The notes beneath the pieces are model-generated. The model saw only the letters and a list, made by a program, of their open reading frames with translations. It did not search any database and was not told the origin of the DNA. Below are positions 46,374 through 54,667 of a stretch of DNA of 59,451 nt, piece by piece. Made by a program: the position numbers and the translations under genes. Location of the stretch: IMG/VR virus record IMGVR_UViG_3300031281_000002, positions 1 through 59,451 of that record, one strand, 5' to 3'. Numbering within the stretch: the first letter of the stretch is position 1; each line of letters opens with the position of its first letter. This DNA comes from a virus.

Positions 46374-47378
46374 TTGAAAGTTGCAATTATTACATTATTC
46401 GGATATTTTAATTACGGGAACAGACTGCAAAATTTAGCTATGCAAGAAATTTTAAAAAGTTTAGATTGCGAAGTTGAAACATTAAAATTCTTTCCAACAA
46501 GTATTCCAAAAAAACTTGATAAGTTATCAATATCAAAACGTAAAAATATAAAAAAATGGTCAATAGAAAATATAAAAGAAAGATATATTCCAATTGAAAA
46601 GAAAAAAACAATAATAAATGAATATGATTATTTTTGTATTGGGAGCGACCAAATTTTTAATCCAAAAGCAAAATTAATATTTAAATTAAATTTTTTGGAT
46701 TTTATACCAGCAAATAAAAAATTTACTTTTGCTGCAAGTTTTGGGAGAACGATAATAAAAAAAGATATTATTAATAAATACAAAAATGGTCTAAAAAGTT
46801 TTGAGTCTAAACGATTATCTATAAGAGAAAATGAAGGCAAAGAATTAATTAAAAAATTAGTTAATAAAAATTGTTATGTACATTTAGATCCTGTTCTGGT
46901 TTTCAATAAATGGAATGATTTTATAGATAAAAAAATCATTGTTGCACCTAAAAAATATTTATTAACATATTTTTTAGGAGAAATACCAGAACAAAAAAGA
47001 TACTTTATTGAAAATATAGCAAAATGGTGTAATTTAGAAATAATTGAATTGAATAATATAAAATTCAGAAGAATGTATACAATAAACCCATCTGAGTTTT
47101 TATTTTTAATTAATAAAGCATCATTGATTTTTACAAATTCATATCACGGTGTTCTATTTTCAATTGTGTTTAAAAAACAATTTGTTTTTATTGAAACAAG
47201 GCCTAAAATGAAATCAAGACTAAATACATTATTTTCTACATTTGACTTAAATGATAGAAAGTTTGAAAATATAGGTATGGATGATTTATTTAATATAAAT
47301 TATTCTAAATTAAAACCAATTTTAGATGATGGTATAAATAATGCTTTAAATTATTTATATTTGAATATAAATAATTAA
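46374..47378 (+). CDS. Polysaccharide pyruvyl transferase family protein
   Basis: 334 aa from TTG with AAGGTG upstream. IITLFGYFNYGNRLQNLAMQ, YFCIGSDQIFNP, SIRENEGKELIK, HLDPVLVF and FTNSYHGVLFSIVFKKQFVF are the pattern of the CsaB/WcaK pyruvyl-transferase fold (GT-B-like). It transfers pyruvate from PEP to a sugar hydroxyl in cell-wall or capsule polymers; for FrhB-linked members the true substrate may differ. Confidence 0.85.
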   Translation: MKVAIITLFGYFNYGNRLQNLAMQEILKSLDCEVETLKFFPTSIPKKLDKLSISKRKNIKKWSIENIKERYIPIEKKKTIINEYDYFCIGSDQIFNPKAKLIFKLNFLDFIPANKKFTFAASFGRTIIKKDIINKYKNGLKSFESKRLSIRENEGKELIKKLVNKNCYVHLDPVLVFNKWNDFIDKKIIVAPKKYLLTYFLGEIPEQKRYFIENIAKWCNLEIIELNNIKFRRMYTINPSEFLFLINKASLIFTNSYHGVLFSIVFKKQFVFIETRPKMKSRLNTLFSTFDLNDRKFENIGMDDLFNINYSKLKPILDDGINNALNYLYLNINN

Positions 47379-47398
47379 ATAGAATAAAGGTGTGTTTT

Positions 47399-48100
47399 AT
47401 GGATATTGGTATAGTAACTTCTTTTTATAATAATTATGATAAATTCTTAAATCAGTGGGTAAATTCGATATGTAAATTACAAGAAAAACCGACTATAGTC
47501 ACAATTGTTCAAAGTGGTAAAAAATATAAACAACAAAATTTAGATAATGCAAGAGACATTTTAGAAAAGAATAATTTTAATTTTATAATTGTGAAAATTA
47601 AAAAACATAGATGCATGGGATTTGCTAGAAACTGGGCAGTAAAACATACAGATACAAAATGGATTATGTATCTAGATGTGGATGATACCATAAAGCCTGA
47701 TGCAATAACAAATTTAAAAAAATTTGAAGATAAAGCAGATGTTATTTGTGGAGGGCTTGAAATAAAATTAATAGGAAAGAAAAGAAATTTTGTTAAAAAT
47801 AAATTTTATTTAGGTACAAATAGAAGAAATATTTTAAAAGGGAAGCATATTTGTAGCTCACACTCAGTTTATAAAAGAAAATTATGGGAGAAATATAAAT
47901 ACCCATTAAACGATGAATTTTGTAATGGGATGATATGGCTAGGTTTTGCGAAATTAGGAGCAAGGTTTATTGGAATTAATAAAATATGTACAAGTTATCT
48001 AAGGAGGAAAAATGGACATTATTTTAGATATACTAAAAAAAATAAAAAGAAATGGGAAAAACAAAAAAAACAATTTTTAAGAAGGAAGGTATTAAAATGA
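47399..48100 (+). CDS. Family 2 glycosyltransferase
   Basis: 233 aa from ATG 47399. IGIVTSFYNNYDKFLNQWVN, GFARNWAVKH and MYLDVDDTIKPDAI give a GT-A fold with the D-x-D metal/nucleotide-sugar site (DVDD). It adds a sugar from a nucleotide-sugar donor. The end overlaps the next gene. Confidence 0.85.
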   Translation: MDIGIVTSFYNNYDKFLNQWVNSICKLQEKPTIVTIVQSGKKYKQQNLDNARDILEKNNFNFIIVKIKKHRCMGFARNWAVKHTDTKWIMYLDVDDTIKPDAITNLKKFEDKADVICGGLEIKLIGKKRNFVKNKFYLGTNRRNILKGKHICSSHSVYKRKLWEKYKYPLNDEFCNGMIWLGFAKLGARFIGINKICTSYLRRKNGHYFRYTKKNKKKWEKQKKQFLRRKVLK

Positions 48101-49056
48101 TTGAAAATTATGATAATTTATATTTTGGACAGCAACATATTGGCACAATAGACTTTTTTGGAAAGAATTATCATACTATTAAGGTTGATGATTTCCCACA
48201 TTATAAATATCTACATGGGAATATAGATATTTATAAAAAATATTTACACAATACATGGAAATATACTGAGAAATCTGAAAGAGATATTATGGTAGAAGAT
48301 AAAATAAAAAGTTTTGGAGATTTATTTAATGATATTGATAAAAATGGGATAAAAGAAAAAATAAAAATAGTAAGAAGGTTTGATGGTAAAGATATTATAT
48401 GTGGTGGAAATCATAGGGCAGCTATAGGATGCTTTTTGAATATTCCGATTCCATTTAATAGAATTAATATATTTGACAGAATAAAAGAATTAATTCAAAT
48501 AGAAGGCAAATTCGGGCTTAGAGGAACAACAAAGCCATATCACAGTATTTATAAATATGTTAATAATGAATTTGTTGAAATAATACAGGGCAGGCGGCGC
48601 GATTTATTAGAAAGAATTAATTTAATAGATAAAAAAGATATTGTAAATAAAAATATATTAGATATTGGCTGCAATATTGGTACAAGTAGCTTTTTGGCTG
48701 CATTCTTGGGTGCTAAAAAAGTAGTTGGTATAGATAATAATGTTGATATTTTAAATGCAGCAATAAGATTAAACACATTATTTGCATTACCATGCTATTT
48801 TAAAATTCTTAATTTAAACTTAAATAAGAATTTTAAATTCAATAAATATAACACTGCTTTTATATTTTCAGTTGATAAGCATATCAAAAATCATGATAAT
48901 CTTATTAAAATTATAAAAAATAATATAAAAATTGTTTATTTTGAAACACATGAAAATTCAGACATGCCACTTAAAATAAAAAAATGTTTTAATAAAATTA
49001 AACTAATTGGAACATATTCAAAACGTAAATTATATAAATGTATTGTTGAAAATTAA
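48097..49056 (+). CDS. SAM-dependent methyltransferase with an N-terminal ParB-like half
   Basis: 319 aa. Start at ATG 48097 (AAGGAAGG upstream); an in-frame ATG at 48052 is inside the previous gene. Residues about 105-125 (VRRFDGKDIICGGNHRAAIG) resemble a ParB-like G-x-H-R motif. Residues about 185-230 form the SAM motif I (NILDIGCNIGTSSFLAAFLG, then VVGIDNNVD). Probably methylates a sugar or glycerol-type group of the glycan. Confidence 0.75.
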   Translation: MIENYDNLYFGQQHIGTIDFFGKNYHTIKVDDFPHYKYLHGNIDIYKKYLHNTWKYTEKSERDIMVEDKIKSFGDLFNDIDKNGIKEKIKIVRRFDGKDIICGGNHRAAIGCFLNIPIPFNRINIFDRIKELIQIEGKFGLRGTTKPYHSIYKYVNNEFVEIIQGRRRDLLERINLIDKKDIVNKNILDIGCNIGTSSFLAAFLGAKKVVGIDNNVDILNAAIRLNTLFALPCYFKILNLNLNKNFKFNKYNTAFIFSVDKHIKNHDNLIKIIKNNIKIVYFETHENSDMPLKIKKCFNKIKLIGTYSKRKLYKCIVEN

Positions 49057-49073
49057 TTGGAAGGAATTATTAT

Positions 49074-49715
49074 ATGGTTAGAATTCCTAAAATTATTCAT
49101 ATTATATGGATTGGCAAAAGAAAATTTCCATATAAAAATAATTTAAATAGTTATAAAAAAAATAATCCAAAATGGAAGATTATTTTTTGGGATAATAAAA
49201 ATATACCAGATATATTTAATAGAAAAAGCTATCAAAAAATGAATAGTTATGCTGCTAAAGTTGACATTTTAAGACTAGAAATTTTATATAATTATGGTGG
49301 AATATATGTTGATGCTGATAGCAAATGTTTAAAATCTTTAGATATTCTTTTAGATGAATTAACTTGTTTTGGAATGACAGGAAATAATGGGAATATTGCA
49401 AATGGTACATTAGGATGTATACAGAAACATGATGCATTCAAAGAATTAGTTTTTGGATTAGATAGCCATATTGAAAAATTATCAAAATTAAAATTAAATA
49501 AAAAAAAGGGGATTAGAATATTTAATGTTGCTGGAACTGGATATATAACTAGGATACTTAGAAAATATGATGATTTTATACAAATAGACAAAGGATGTAA
49601 AAAGGGGAATAGGCGATATATTGGAACTTTTGAAGATAAAAAAGTATTAAAAAATGGATATATAGTACATTTTAATAAAAAAACATGGAAAAAAAAGAAA
49701 GGAATTATTTTGTGA
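49074..49715 (+). CDS. GT32-type glycosyltransferase (Gly_transf_sug)
   Basis: 213 aa. IPKIIHIIWIGKRKFPYKNN, WKIIFWDNKN, AAKVDILRLEILYNYGGIYV and DADSKCLKSLD match the GT32 family with the DxD motif. Members use nucleotide-sugars to extend capsular or surface glycans. A Lys-rich C-terminus may contact membrane or substrate. Confidence 0.88.
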   Translation: MVRIPKIIHIIWIGKRKFPYKNNLNSYKKNNPKWKIIFWDNKNIPDIFNRKSYQKMNSYAAKVDILRLEILYNYGGIYVDADSKCLKSLDILLDELTCFGMTGNNGNIANGTLGCIQKHDAFKELVFGLDSHIEKLSKLKLNKKKGIRIFNVAGTGYITRILRKYDDFIQIDKGCKKGNRRYIGTFEDKKVLKNGYIVHFNKKTWKKKKGIIL

Positions 49716-49727
49716 AAGGAAAATAAT

Positions 49728-50450
49728 ATGATAGATGTAATTTATTTAGCTGGTGGAAAAGGAATAAGAGCTGGACTTGGTTACCCTAAGCAATTCGCAA
49801 GAATTGGAGGAAAGCCAATAATTATATATGGATTGGAAACACTTAATAAGATAAATGAAATAGGTAATATAATTATACCTTGTGAAGCTGATTATGTTAA
49901 ACACATAATAAAATTTGCGAAGACATATAATATAACAAAAAATATTATACCAGTTCCACCAGGAGAGACGAGACAAAAATCTGTATATAATGGACTAAAT
50001 TTTGATGGTTGTGAGTTTAAGTTAACTGAATATGTTTTAATTTGCGAAGCTGTTAGACCTTTTATGTCATATGATTCAGTTAAAACAGTACTTGCATGTA
50101 ATAATGATATTATTACTCCAATTAGTAAATTAGTTTCTACTGTGATAAATTTCAATCAAAAAGATTATATATATTCGCTTGATAGAGATTTTTGCGGAGA
50201 AGTTCAGATGCCACAAAAATACAAAACTGATATTTTATTTGAATGTCATAAAATTGCTATTGATATGGAGCATACTTTTACAGATGATTTAGCTCTTGTA
50301 ATAAATTGTATTATGTTTACAAAATATAAGAAGATTGAAGATATAAATATAATAAAAGGAGAAGAACAAAACATAAAAATAACTACTCCTTTAGATTTGC
50401 ATATTGCCGAGGCTATATTGAAATATAAGGCCGGTGATAAGATTGAATAA
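49728..50450 (+). CDS. IspD/TarI-family cytidylyltransferase
   Basis: 240 aa. VIYLAGGKGIRAGLGYPKQF has the G-G-x-G-x-R nucleotide motif, then PVPPGETRQKSVYNGL and LICEAVRPFM and FTDDLALV. TarI/Acs1-type enzymes join ribitol 5-phosphate to CTP. The next gene is an SDR, and in Haemophilus Acs1/Bcs1 these two activities are fused and make CDP-ribitol from ribulose 5-phosphate. CDP-ribitol is therefore the favoured product, but other CDP-polyols are possible. Confidence 0.8.
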   Translation: MIDVIYLAGGKGIRAGLGYPKQFARIGGKPIIIYGLETLNKINEIGNIIIPCEADYVKHIIKFAKTYNITKNIIPVPPGETRQKSVYNGLNFDGCEFKLTEYVLICEAVRPFMSYDSVKTVLACNNDIITPISKLVSTVINFNQKDYIYSLDRDFCGEVQMPQKYKTDILFECHKIAIDMEHTFTDDLALVINCIMFTKYKKIEDINIIKGEEQNIKITTPLDLHIAEAILKYKAGDKIE

Positions 50451-51111
50451 AAAACATATTATAGTTACTGGAACATCAAGAGGAATAGGGCATGAAATAA
50501 CAAAAAAATGGTTTGATTCATCTAAAAATAATGAAACTAGAATATCATTTACTATATCAAGAAATGAAAATAATGATATTACTAATTATGAAAATATGAA
50601 AAGTTTTATTTATGAGTGTTTTAGCGATAAAAATTATAATTATAAAGAAAAACCCATTGCATTAATCAATAATGCTGGGATTATAGAGCTTGGAAATATA
50701 TTAGAATTATCTACAGAATCTTGGAGAAAACAATTTGATGTAAATATAAATGGTATGTTCAATTGTTCAAAAGTATATGCTGAAGCATGTATAAAAAATA
50801 AAGTAAAAGGTAAAATTATAAATATTTGTTCGACTGCTGGATTAGGTGCTAGACCTGGTTATTCTGCTTATGCTGCAAGCAAGGCGGCTGCAATAAATTT
50901 TAGTTTAAGTTTATCTAAAGAATTAAAAGAATATGGAATAAAAGTATATTGTGTTTGTCCTGGTGCTGTTAATACGGACATGAGGCATTATATAAATCCT
51001 GATGATGATTTTGAAAATATGATGAAACCTTATGATGTAGCTAATTTTGTAATTGATTTGATTGAAGATGGAGAGTATTTAGATGGACAAATATTAACAA
51101 TAAAGAAATAA
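50443..51111 (+). CDS. Short-chain dehydrogenase/reductase, probable polyol-phosphate step
   Basis: 222 aa if started at TTG 50443; GTG 50434 would add three residues. IIVTGTSRGIGHEITKKWF (TGxxxGIG), LINNAGIIELG (NNAG), and YSAYAASKAAAINFSLSLSK (Y-x3-K) define a classical SDR. It overlaps the cytidylyltransferase gene by eight bases. By analogy with the SDR half of Acs1/Bcs1 it would reduce ribulose 5-phosphate to ribitol 5-phosphate with NADPH. Confidence 0.82.
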   Translation: MNKKHIIVTGTSRGIGHEITKKWFDSSKNNETRISFTISRNENNDITNYENMKSFIYECFSDKNYNYKEKPIALINNAGIIELGNILELSTESWRKQFDVNINGMFNCSKVYAEACIKNKVKGKIINICSTAGLGARPGYSAYAASKAAAINFSLSLSKELKEYGIKVYCVCPGAVNTDMRHYINPDDDFENMMKPYDVANFVIDLIEDGEYLDGQILTIKK

Positions 51112-51132
51112 GTTAAGGAGAATAGTTTTAAA

Positions 51133-52260
51133 ATGATGGTTAAAGTTTTCAATAAAACACATTATATTATTAATGCTGGGGGGTTTAAATTTAATCCTTT
51201 TGAAGAAATCGAAATAAATATAGGTGAATATGATAAGGAATTTATAGAAATAAGAAGCAATAATGGTTTAAGAGTTGGCAAAAACAATAACAAAGAATAC
51301 AAAAGAAGACATGGATTAGTAAAAGGGCATGAAATAAATTTTTGTTATGATGAAATGAGTCAGCATGCTGGAAGTGCTTATAAATATGCAATTCAAGCAT
51401 TAGCAGATCCAATTATTAAGCACTTAAATAAAATTGATACTGGTTATGTCCATAGGCCTTTAACAAATATAAATTGTAGATTCTTTAGTTCAAAAAGAAT
51501 AAATGAGCATGGGAAAAGTCCGGTAGGCCCATATGATGTATTTTTCTCGCATGGAATTGGAGATAAAAATTACTGGATAGGTCCTAATATAAAAGATTAT
51601 AAATATGCTTTTGTTCCTGGACCAGCATGGGAAAAAAGAATGAGAAAAACAGGATATAAAGGAGAAATTTTTGTTTGTGGGTATACAAAACTTGATCCAC
51701 TTTTAAATGGAGAATTAGAATTTAAAAAGCATGATAAGCCTTATATTGTTTGGGCTCCTACGCATGGCTATGCAAGCAAGCACAAAGGAAGGTCATCATA
51801 TCCACAATGTTTAAGTTTAATAAAAGAAATACCAGATTGCTATGAAACAAAGTTAGCATTGCATCCAACATCAAAACTACATAACAAAGAAAAACACAAA
51901 CCAACATTAATAGAATTATTAGAAGCTGATGTAATAATTGCTGATGCTGGAAGTACATTATACGAAGCATGGATATTAGGAAAGCCTGTAATTTTTCCTG
52001 ACTGGATATGTGCTGCTGATACCATGAATCATTTTGAAAAAGATAAAGATAACTTTGAGTATCAAATTTACTCAAAGAAAATAGGCTATCATGCAAAAGA
52101 CATGAAACATATGAATGAGTTAATTGAGATAGCCTTAAGAGATGGAATGAGAGATGAAGAGAAGGAATTTATTGAAAGTATTTATCCGACGGAACTAAGA
52201 GGTAAAGCAGGGGAAACCGCTGCAAAGTATTTGAAACAATTATTGAAAAGATTAGGCTAA
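51133..52260 (+). CDS. CDP-glycerol/CDP-ribitol polyol-phosphotransferase with a phage-type N-terminal domain
   Basis: 375 aa. The C-terminal 290 residues fit the TagB/TagF/TarL fold: VFFSHGIGDKNYWIGPNIKD, YAFVPGPAWEKRM, YIVWAPTHGYASKHKGRSSY, KLALHPTSKLHN and DVIIADAGSTLYEAWILGKP. It would transfer ribitol- or glycerol-phosphate from the CDP donor onto a glycan. Residues 1-55 (KVFNKTHYIINAGGFKFNPF, then EEIEINIGEYDKEFIEI) look like the small beta-domain of phage head proteins such as 55688-55978, an unusual fusion. Start 51133 or 51136. Confidence 0.8.
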   Translation: MMVKVFNKTHYIINAGGFKFNPFEEIEINIGEYDKEFIEIRSNNGLRVGKNNNKEYKRRHGLVKGHEINFCYDEMSQHAGSAYKYAIQALADPIIKHLNKIDTGYVHRPLTNINCRFFSSKRINEHGKSPVGPYDVFFSHGIGDKNYWIGPNIKDYKYAFVPGPAWEKRMRKTGYKGEIFVCGYTKLDPLLNGELEFKKHDKPYIVWAPTHGYASKHKGRSSYPQCLSLIKEIPDCYETKLALHPTSKLHNKEKHKPTLIELLEADVIIADAGSTLYEAWILGKPVIFPDWICAADTMNHFEKDKDNFEYQIYSKKIGYHAKDMKHMNELIEIALRDGMRDEEKEFIESIYPTELRGKAGETAAKYLKQLLKRLG

Positions 52261-52943
52261 TTGAATATAAATTTTATATGGGTTAGTTTATTATTTTTTT
52301 TTACAGTTTCAGCTATTATAAATTTAGATGTTTTTTCATTTATTTCATTGATAGCTGTTTTCAAAATATATCTATTTATTTCAGCATTGATATATTTATT
52401 TTCAATCTTGAAAAAATTTCTAAATGTATCAATAGGCATAGTATAATACTTTTGATTATCAAATTTACATGATAATTCATATAACCTTTGACTATATTTG
52501 CTTTTTAGTAAATTGAAATCATTAAGATTCAATTTGCTAAAATTTTGATAAATATTATTAATGTATTTAAAACATTCTTGATTAAATTTAAATATAGCAC
52601 AATCAAATTTCATATACTGAATATAATCGAAGATATATAATTTTACTACATCTATTCCATTTTTATCAATTAAAATAATATGATCAGGAATTGATTCTAT
52701 TAAATCTTGTATATCTAATTCAGTATATCTACTTTGGATAAATATTTTTTGTACCTCAGTATTCTCTAATTCTATTGTGTCTTCTATAATTTCAGAAAAT
52801 TCTAAATTATTTTGAAAGTAATTTATTTCTCTAAATTTATAAAGTAAATGATAAAATAATCTAAGTTGATTTATTGAATATTGTTTTTTTGATGTAATAA
52901 TATAATCATCGCATAAGAATATTTTATTTTTTTCTTTCTCCAT
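52257..52943 (-). CDS. Rep_3-family plasmid replication initiator
   Basis: 228 aa on the minus strand from ATG 52943. YIITSKKQYSINQLRLFYHL at the N-terminus, LKSKYSQRLYELSCKFDNQK, YYTMPIDTFRNFFKIENKYI and FIIAETVKKNNKLTHIKFIF at the C-terminus give the two winged-helix domains of the Rep_3/RepB family. Such initiators bind iterons and start theta replication of plasmids. Three iterons lie 170-240 bases upstream. It overlaps the convergent phosphotransferase gene by four bases. Confidence 0.88.
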   Translation of the reverse strand: MEKEKNKIFLCDDYIITSKKQYSINQLRLFYHLLYKFREINYFQNNLEFSEIIEDTIELENTEVQKIFIQSRYTELDIQDLIESIPDHIILIDKNGIDVVKLYIFDYIQYMKFDCAIFKFNQECFKYINNIYQNFSKLNLNDFNLLKSKYSQRLYELSCKFDNQKYYTMPIDTFRNFFKIENKYINAEINRYILKTAINEINEKTSKFIIAETVKKNNKLTHIKFIFN

Positions 52944-52972
52944 AATAATCACCTCAATACAATTATAATATA

Positions 52973-52984
52973 TTTACATGTAAA
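52973..52984 (-). promoter_or_regulatory. Palindrome TTTACATGTAAA in the rep promoter region
   Basis: A 12-base perfect palindrome sits just upstream of a minus-strand TATAAT (52967-52962 area), 30 bases from the rep start. It is a candidate operator for Rep autoregulation or for the CopG-like protein. Confidence 0.45.
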
Positions 52985-52997
52985 AATAAATAAAAAG

Positions 52998-53037
52998 AAA
53001 AGGAATGTTGATAATGCATTATCAACGCTTTTCTTTT
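52998..53037. repeat. Dyad GTTGATAAT-GC-ATTATCAAC with flanking A/T runs
   Basis: A 20-base near-perfect dyad flanked by AAAAG and CTTTT and then CTTTTTT. On the + strand it could stop transcription arriving from the phosphotransferase gene; it could also be a Rep-binding dyad between rep and the iterons. Confidence 0.5.
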
Positions 53038-53114
53038 TTAAGAATTGAAATAGCTTTAAAAAAGCTTTAAGAATCTATATAACTAATGTGTACAGATAAA
53101 TACAAGAATAGAAC

Positions 53115-53183
53115 ATGTAAAGATTTCGGGTAGCAAATGTAAAGATTTCGACTGGTGATTTTATTAACTATGTAAAGATTTCG
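53115..53183. repeat. Three plasmid-type iterons upstream of rep
   Basis: ATGTAAAGATTTCG occurs at 53115, 53137 and 53170. The spacings, 22 and 33, are two and three helical turns, so all copies face the same side of the DNA. An iteron array next to a Rep_3 gene marks a theta origin. Confidence 0.85.
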
Positions 53184-53236
53184 ACTTGGCAATATATAAA
53201 AATCACCATTTCTTTTTTGAGCAATTCAATCTCTTT

Positions 53237-53431
53237 TTAATCCATCTCATTAAAATTAATTTTAATTTTCTCATTTTTTAAATCTTCTAATGTTTTCCCT
53301 TTTAATTTTTCTTTGCTAAAAGTTATAGTGATTTCATTTTCTAATCCAATTATTGTAATTGCTGTATAAGTACACTTAATATATTTACCTGAAACAAATT
53401 CTATGTTTTTTAATTCATATTCATATTCCAT
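53237..53431 (-). CDS. Small hypothetical protein of the rep region
   Basis: 64 aa from ATG 53431; ATG 53440 is too close to the AAGGA. Beta-rich (YEYELKNIEFVSGKYIKCTY, then ITITFSKEKL). Third gene of a leftward trio that ends before the iterons. Unknown role, possibly replication control. Confidence 0.45.
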   Translation of the reverse strand: MEYEYELKNIEFVSGKYIKCTYTAITIIGLENEITITFSKEKLKGKTLEDLKNEKIKINFNEMD

Positions 53432-53436
53432 TTTAG

Positions 53437-53586
53437 TCATTCCTTCTTATTATTAATTTTATATTCACAATTATTACATTTTTTCTTAATAAGATAAATA
53501 TAATCTTCACAAGTCCAATTAAAATAAATTTTCTTGCATATTAGAACTGTAATAACTATGCTTGCAAACCATAGTATATAAATCAT
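53437..53586 (-). CDS. Small membrane-anchored protein
   Basis: 49 aa on the minus strand, GAAAGGA before the ATG. Hydrophobic N-terminus (MIYILWFASIVITVLI) and a Cys pair (CNNC) in a basic tail. It overlaps the next small gene. Unknown function. Confidence 0.45.
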   Translation of the reverse strand: MIYILWFASIVITVLICKKIYFNWTCEDYIYLIKKKCNNCEYKINNKKE

Positions 53587-53591
53587 TATAA

Positions 53592-53741
53592 TTATTTCCT
53601 TTCATTATCCTTAATATTTTTTGTAATCAACATCTTAATATAAGGCCCAATTTTTAATCCATATATTTCAGATACTTTTTCTATTTTTTCCTTAAACTTT
53701 TTTGATACTTTGATTGTTATATTTTCTGTTTGTTTATCCAT
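53592..53741 (-). CDS. CopG-sized RHH regulator
   Basis: 49 aa on the minus strand with GGAGGTG before the ATG. ENITIKVSKKFKEKIEKVSE then IGPYIKMLITKNI is a minimal ribbon-helix-helix, close in size to plasmid copy-control CopG proteins. It is the first gene of the leftward operon leading toward rep, which fits a copy-number role, by analogy only. Confidence 0.6.
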   Translation of the reverse strand: MDKQTENITIKVSKKFKEKIEKVSEIYGLKIGPYIKMLITKNIKDNERK

Positions 53742-53764
53742 TTTAATTGACACCTCCAATATCT

Positions 53765-53793
53765 ATAATATCAAAATATAATAATAAAATCAA
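53765..53793 (-). promoter_or_regulatory. Leftward promoter of the replicon operon
   Basis: Minus-strand TTGATT, 17-base spacer, TATTAT, followed 20 bases on by GGAGGTG. Upstream, ATATAAT and ATTATAT flank ATAACCAC as an inverted repeat that may be an operator. Confidence 0.6.
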
Positions 53794-53944
53794 TATAATA
53801 TAACCACATTATATATATAAAATAATGACATAAATTAAATGTTTGTTTTTTTATTTGACATAATGTATAATAAATATTAAGCTGACCAAGCGTAAATGGG
53901 TTTTAAATATAGTCGAAAGACTTAAAATTGTTGAAAGGTATGTT

Positions 53945-54595
53945 ATGAAAAGATTTAAAAAATTATTACTTACATTATTATTAAGTCCTATTTTACCAAT
54001 ATTTTGGGTTGCTGATGATAACTCGAATAATGATGATTCTGGCGATGCTGTAGATGATAATAAAAATGACAGCAATGGCAATGGTGAAAATGACAATAAT
54101 GATAATGAAAAATCAAATGATAAAAAAGTAATTTTTGATAGCCAGGATGCTTTTGATAAAGTGATTTCAAAAAGAATTAATCAGGCTATTAAAAATAAAC
54201 AAACAGAATGGGAAAATGAAAAAAAGAAAGCTGAAATGACAGAAGTTGAAAGATTAAAAACAGAAAAAGCAGAAGCAGAAACGAGAGCAAATACAGCTCT
54301 TGAAAATGCAAATAATATTTTGCTTAAAGCTGAAGTTATTTCAGGATGTTCTAGCTTGAATATCATAGATGCAGATGCAGCACTTGCGTTAATTGATAGA
54401 AGCGGAATAGAAATCGATGGAAGTAATGTTAAAGGTGTAAAACAAGCTTTAAAAGATTTAATTGAAGGAAAACCTTGGTTAGTTAAAAATGATGATAATG
54501 TTAAACCTTCTGGAGATGACCAGAATAGTAATCCTGACAAGAATAAAGGTACAACTAATATGAACGCTATTCTAAAGAGGATGGCAGGATATTAA
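53945..54595 (+). CDS. Capsid scaffolding protein
   Basis: 216 aa. A Lys/Leu-rich leader (residues 1-27), an Asp/Asn-rich linker, then AFDKVISKRINQAIKNKQTE and ERLKTEKAEAETRANTALEN coiled coil, and a C-terminal basic end (MNAILKRMAGY), the pattern of DUF4355-type scaffolds that guide capsid assembly and then leave. It directly precedes the major capsid gene. Its leader (LLLTLLLSPILPIFWVADDN) is shared in style and DNA sequence with the major tail protein. Confidence 0.82.
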   Translation: MKRFKKLLLTLLLSPILPIFWVADDNSNNDDSGDAVDDNKNDSNGNGENDNNDNEKSNDKKVIFDSQDAFDKVISKRINQAIKNKQTEWENEKKKAEMTEVERLKTEKAEAETRANTALENANNILLKAEVISGCSSLNIIDADAALALIDRSGIEIDGSNVKGVKQALKDLIEGKPWLVKNDDNVKPSGDDQNSNPDKNKGTTNMNAILKRMAGY

Positions 54596-54622
54596 TTATT
54601 ATTATACTTATCTACCAATCAA

Positions 54623-54650
54623 TTTAAATTTTTTAAAGGAAAAATTTAAA
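54623..54650 (+). promoter_or_regulatory. Hairpin before the major capsid SD
   Basis: TTTAAATTTTT and AAAAATTTAAA form an 11-bp A/T stem with a 6-base loop between the scaffold and capsid genes. It could insulate or stabilise the highly expressed capsid mRNA. Confidence 0.45.
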
Positions 54651-54667
54651 ATTGCGAGGTGCAAAAC

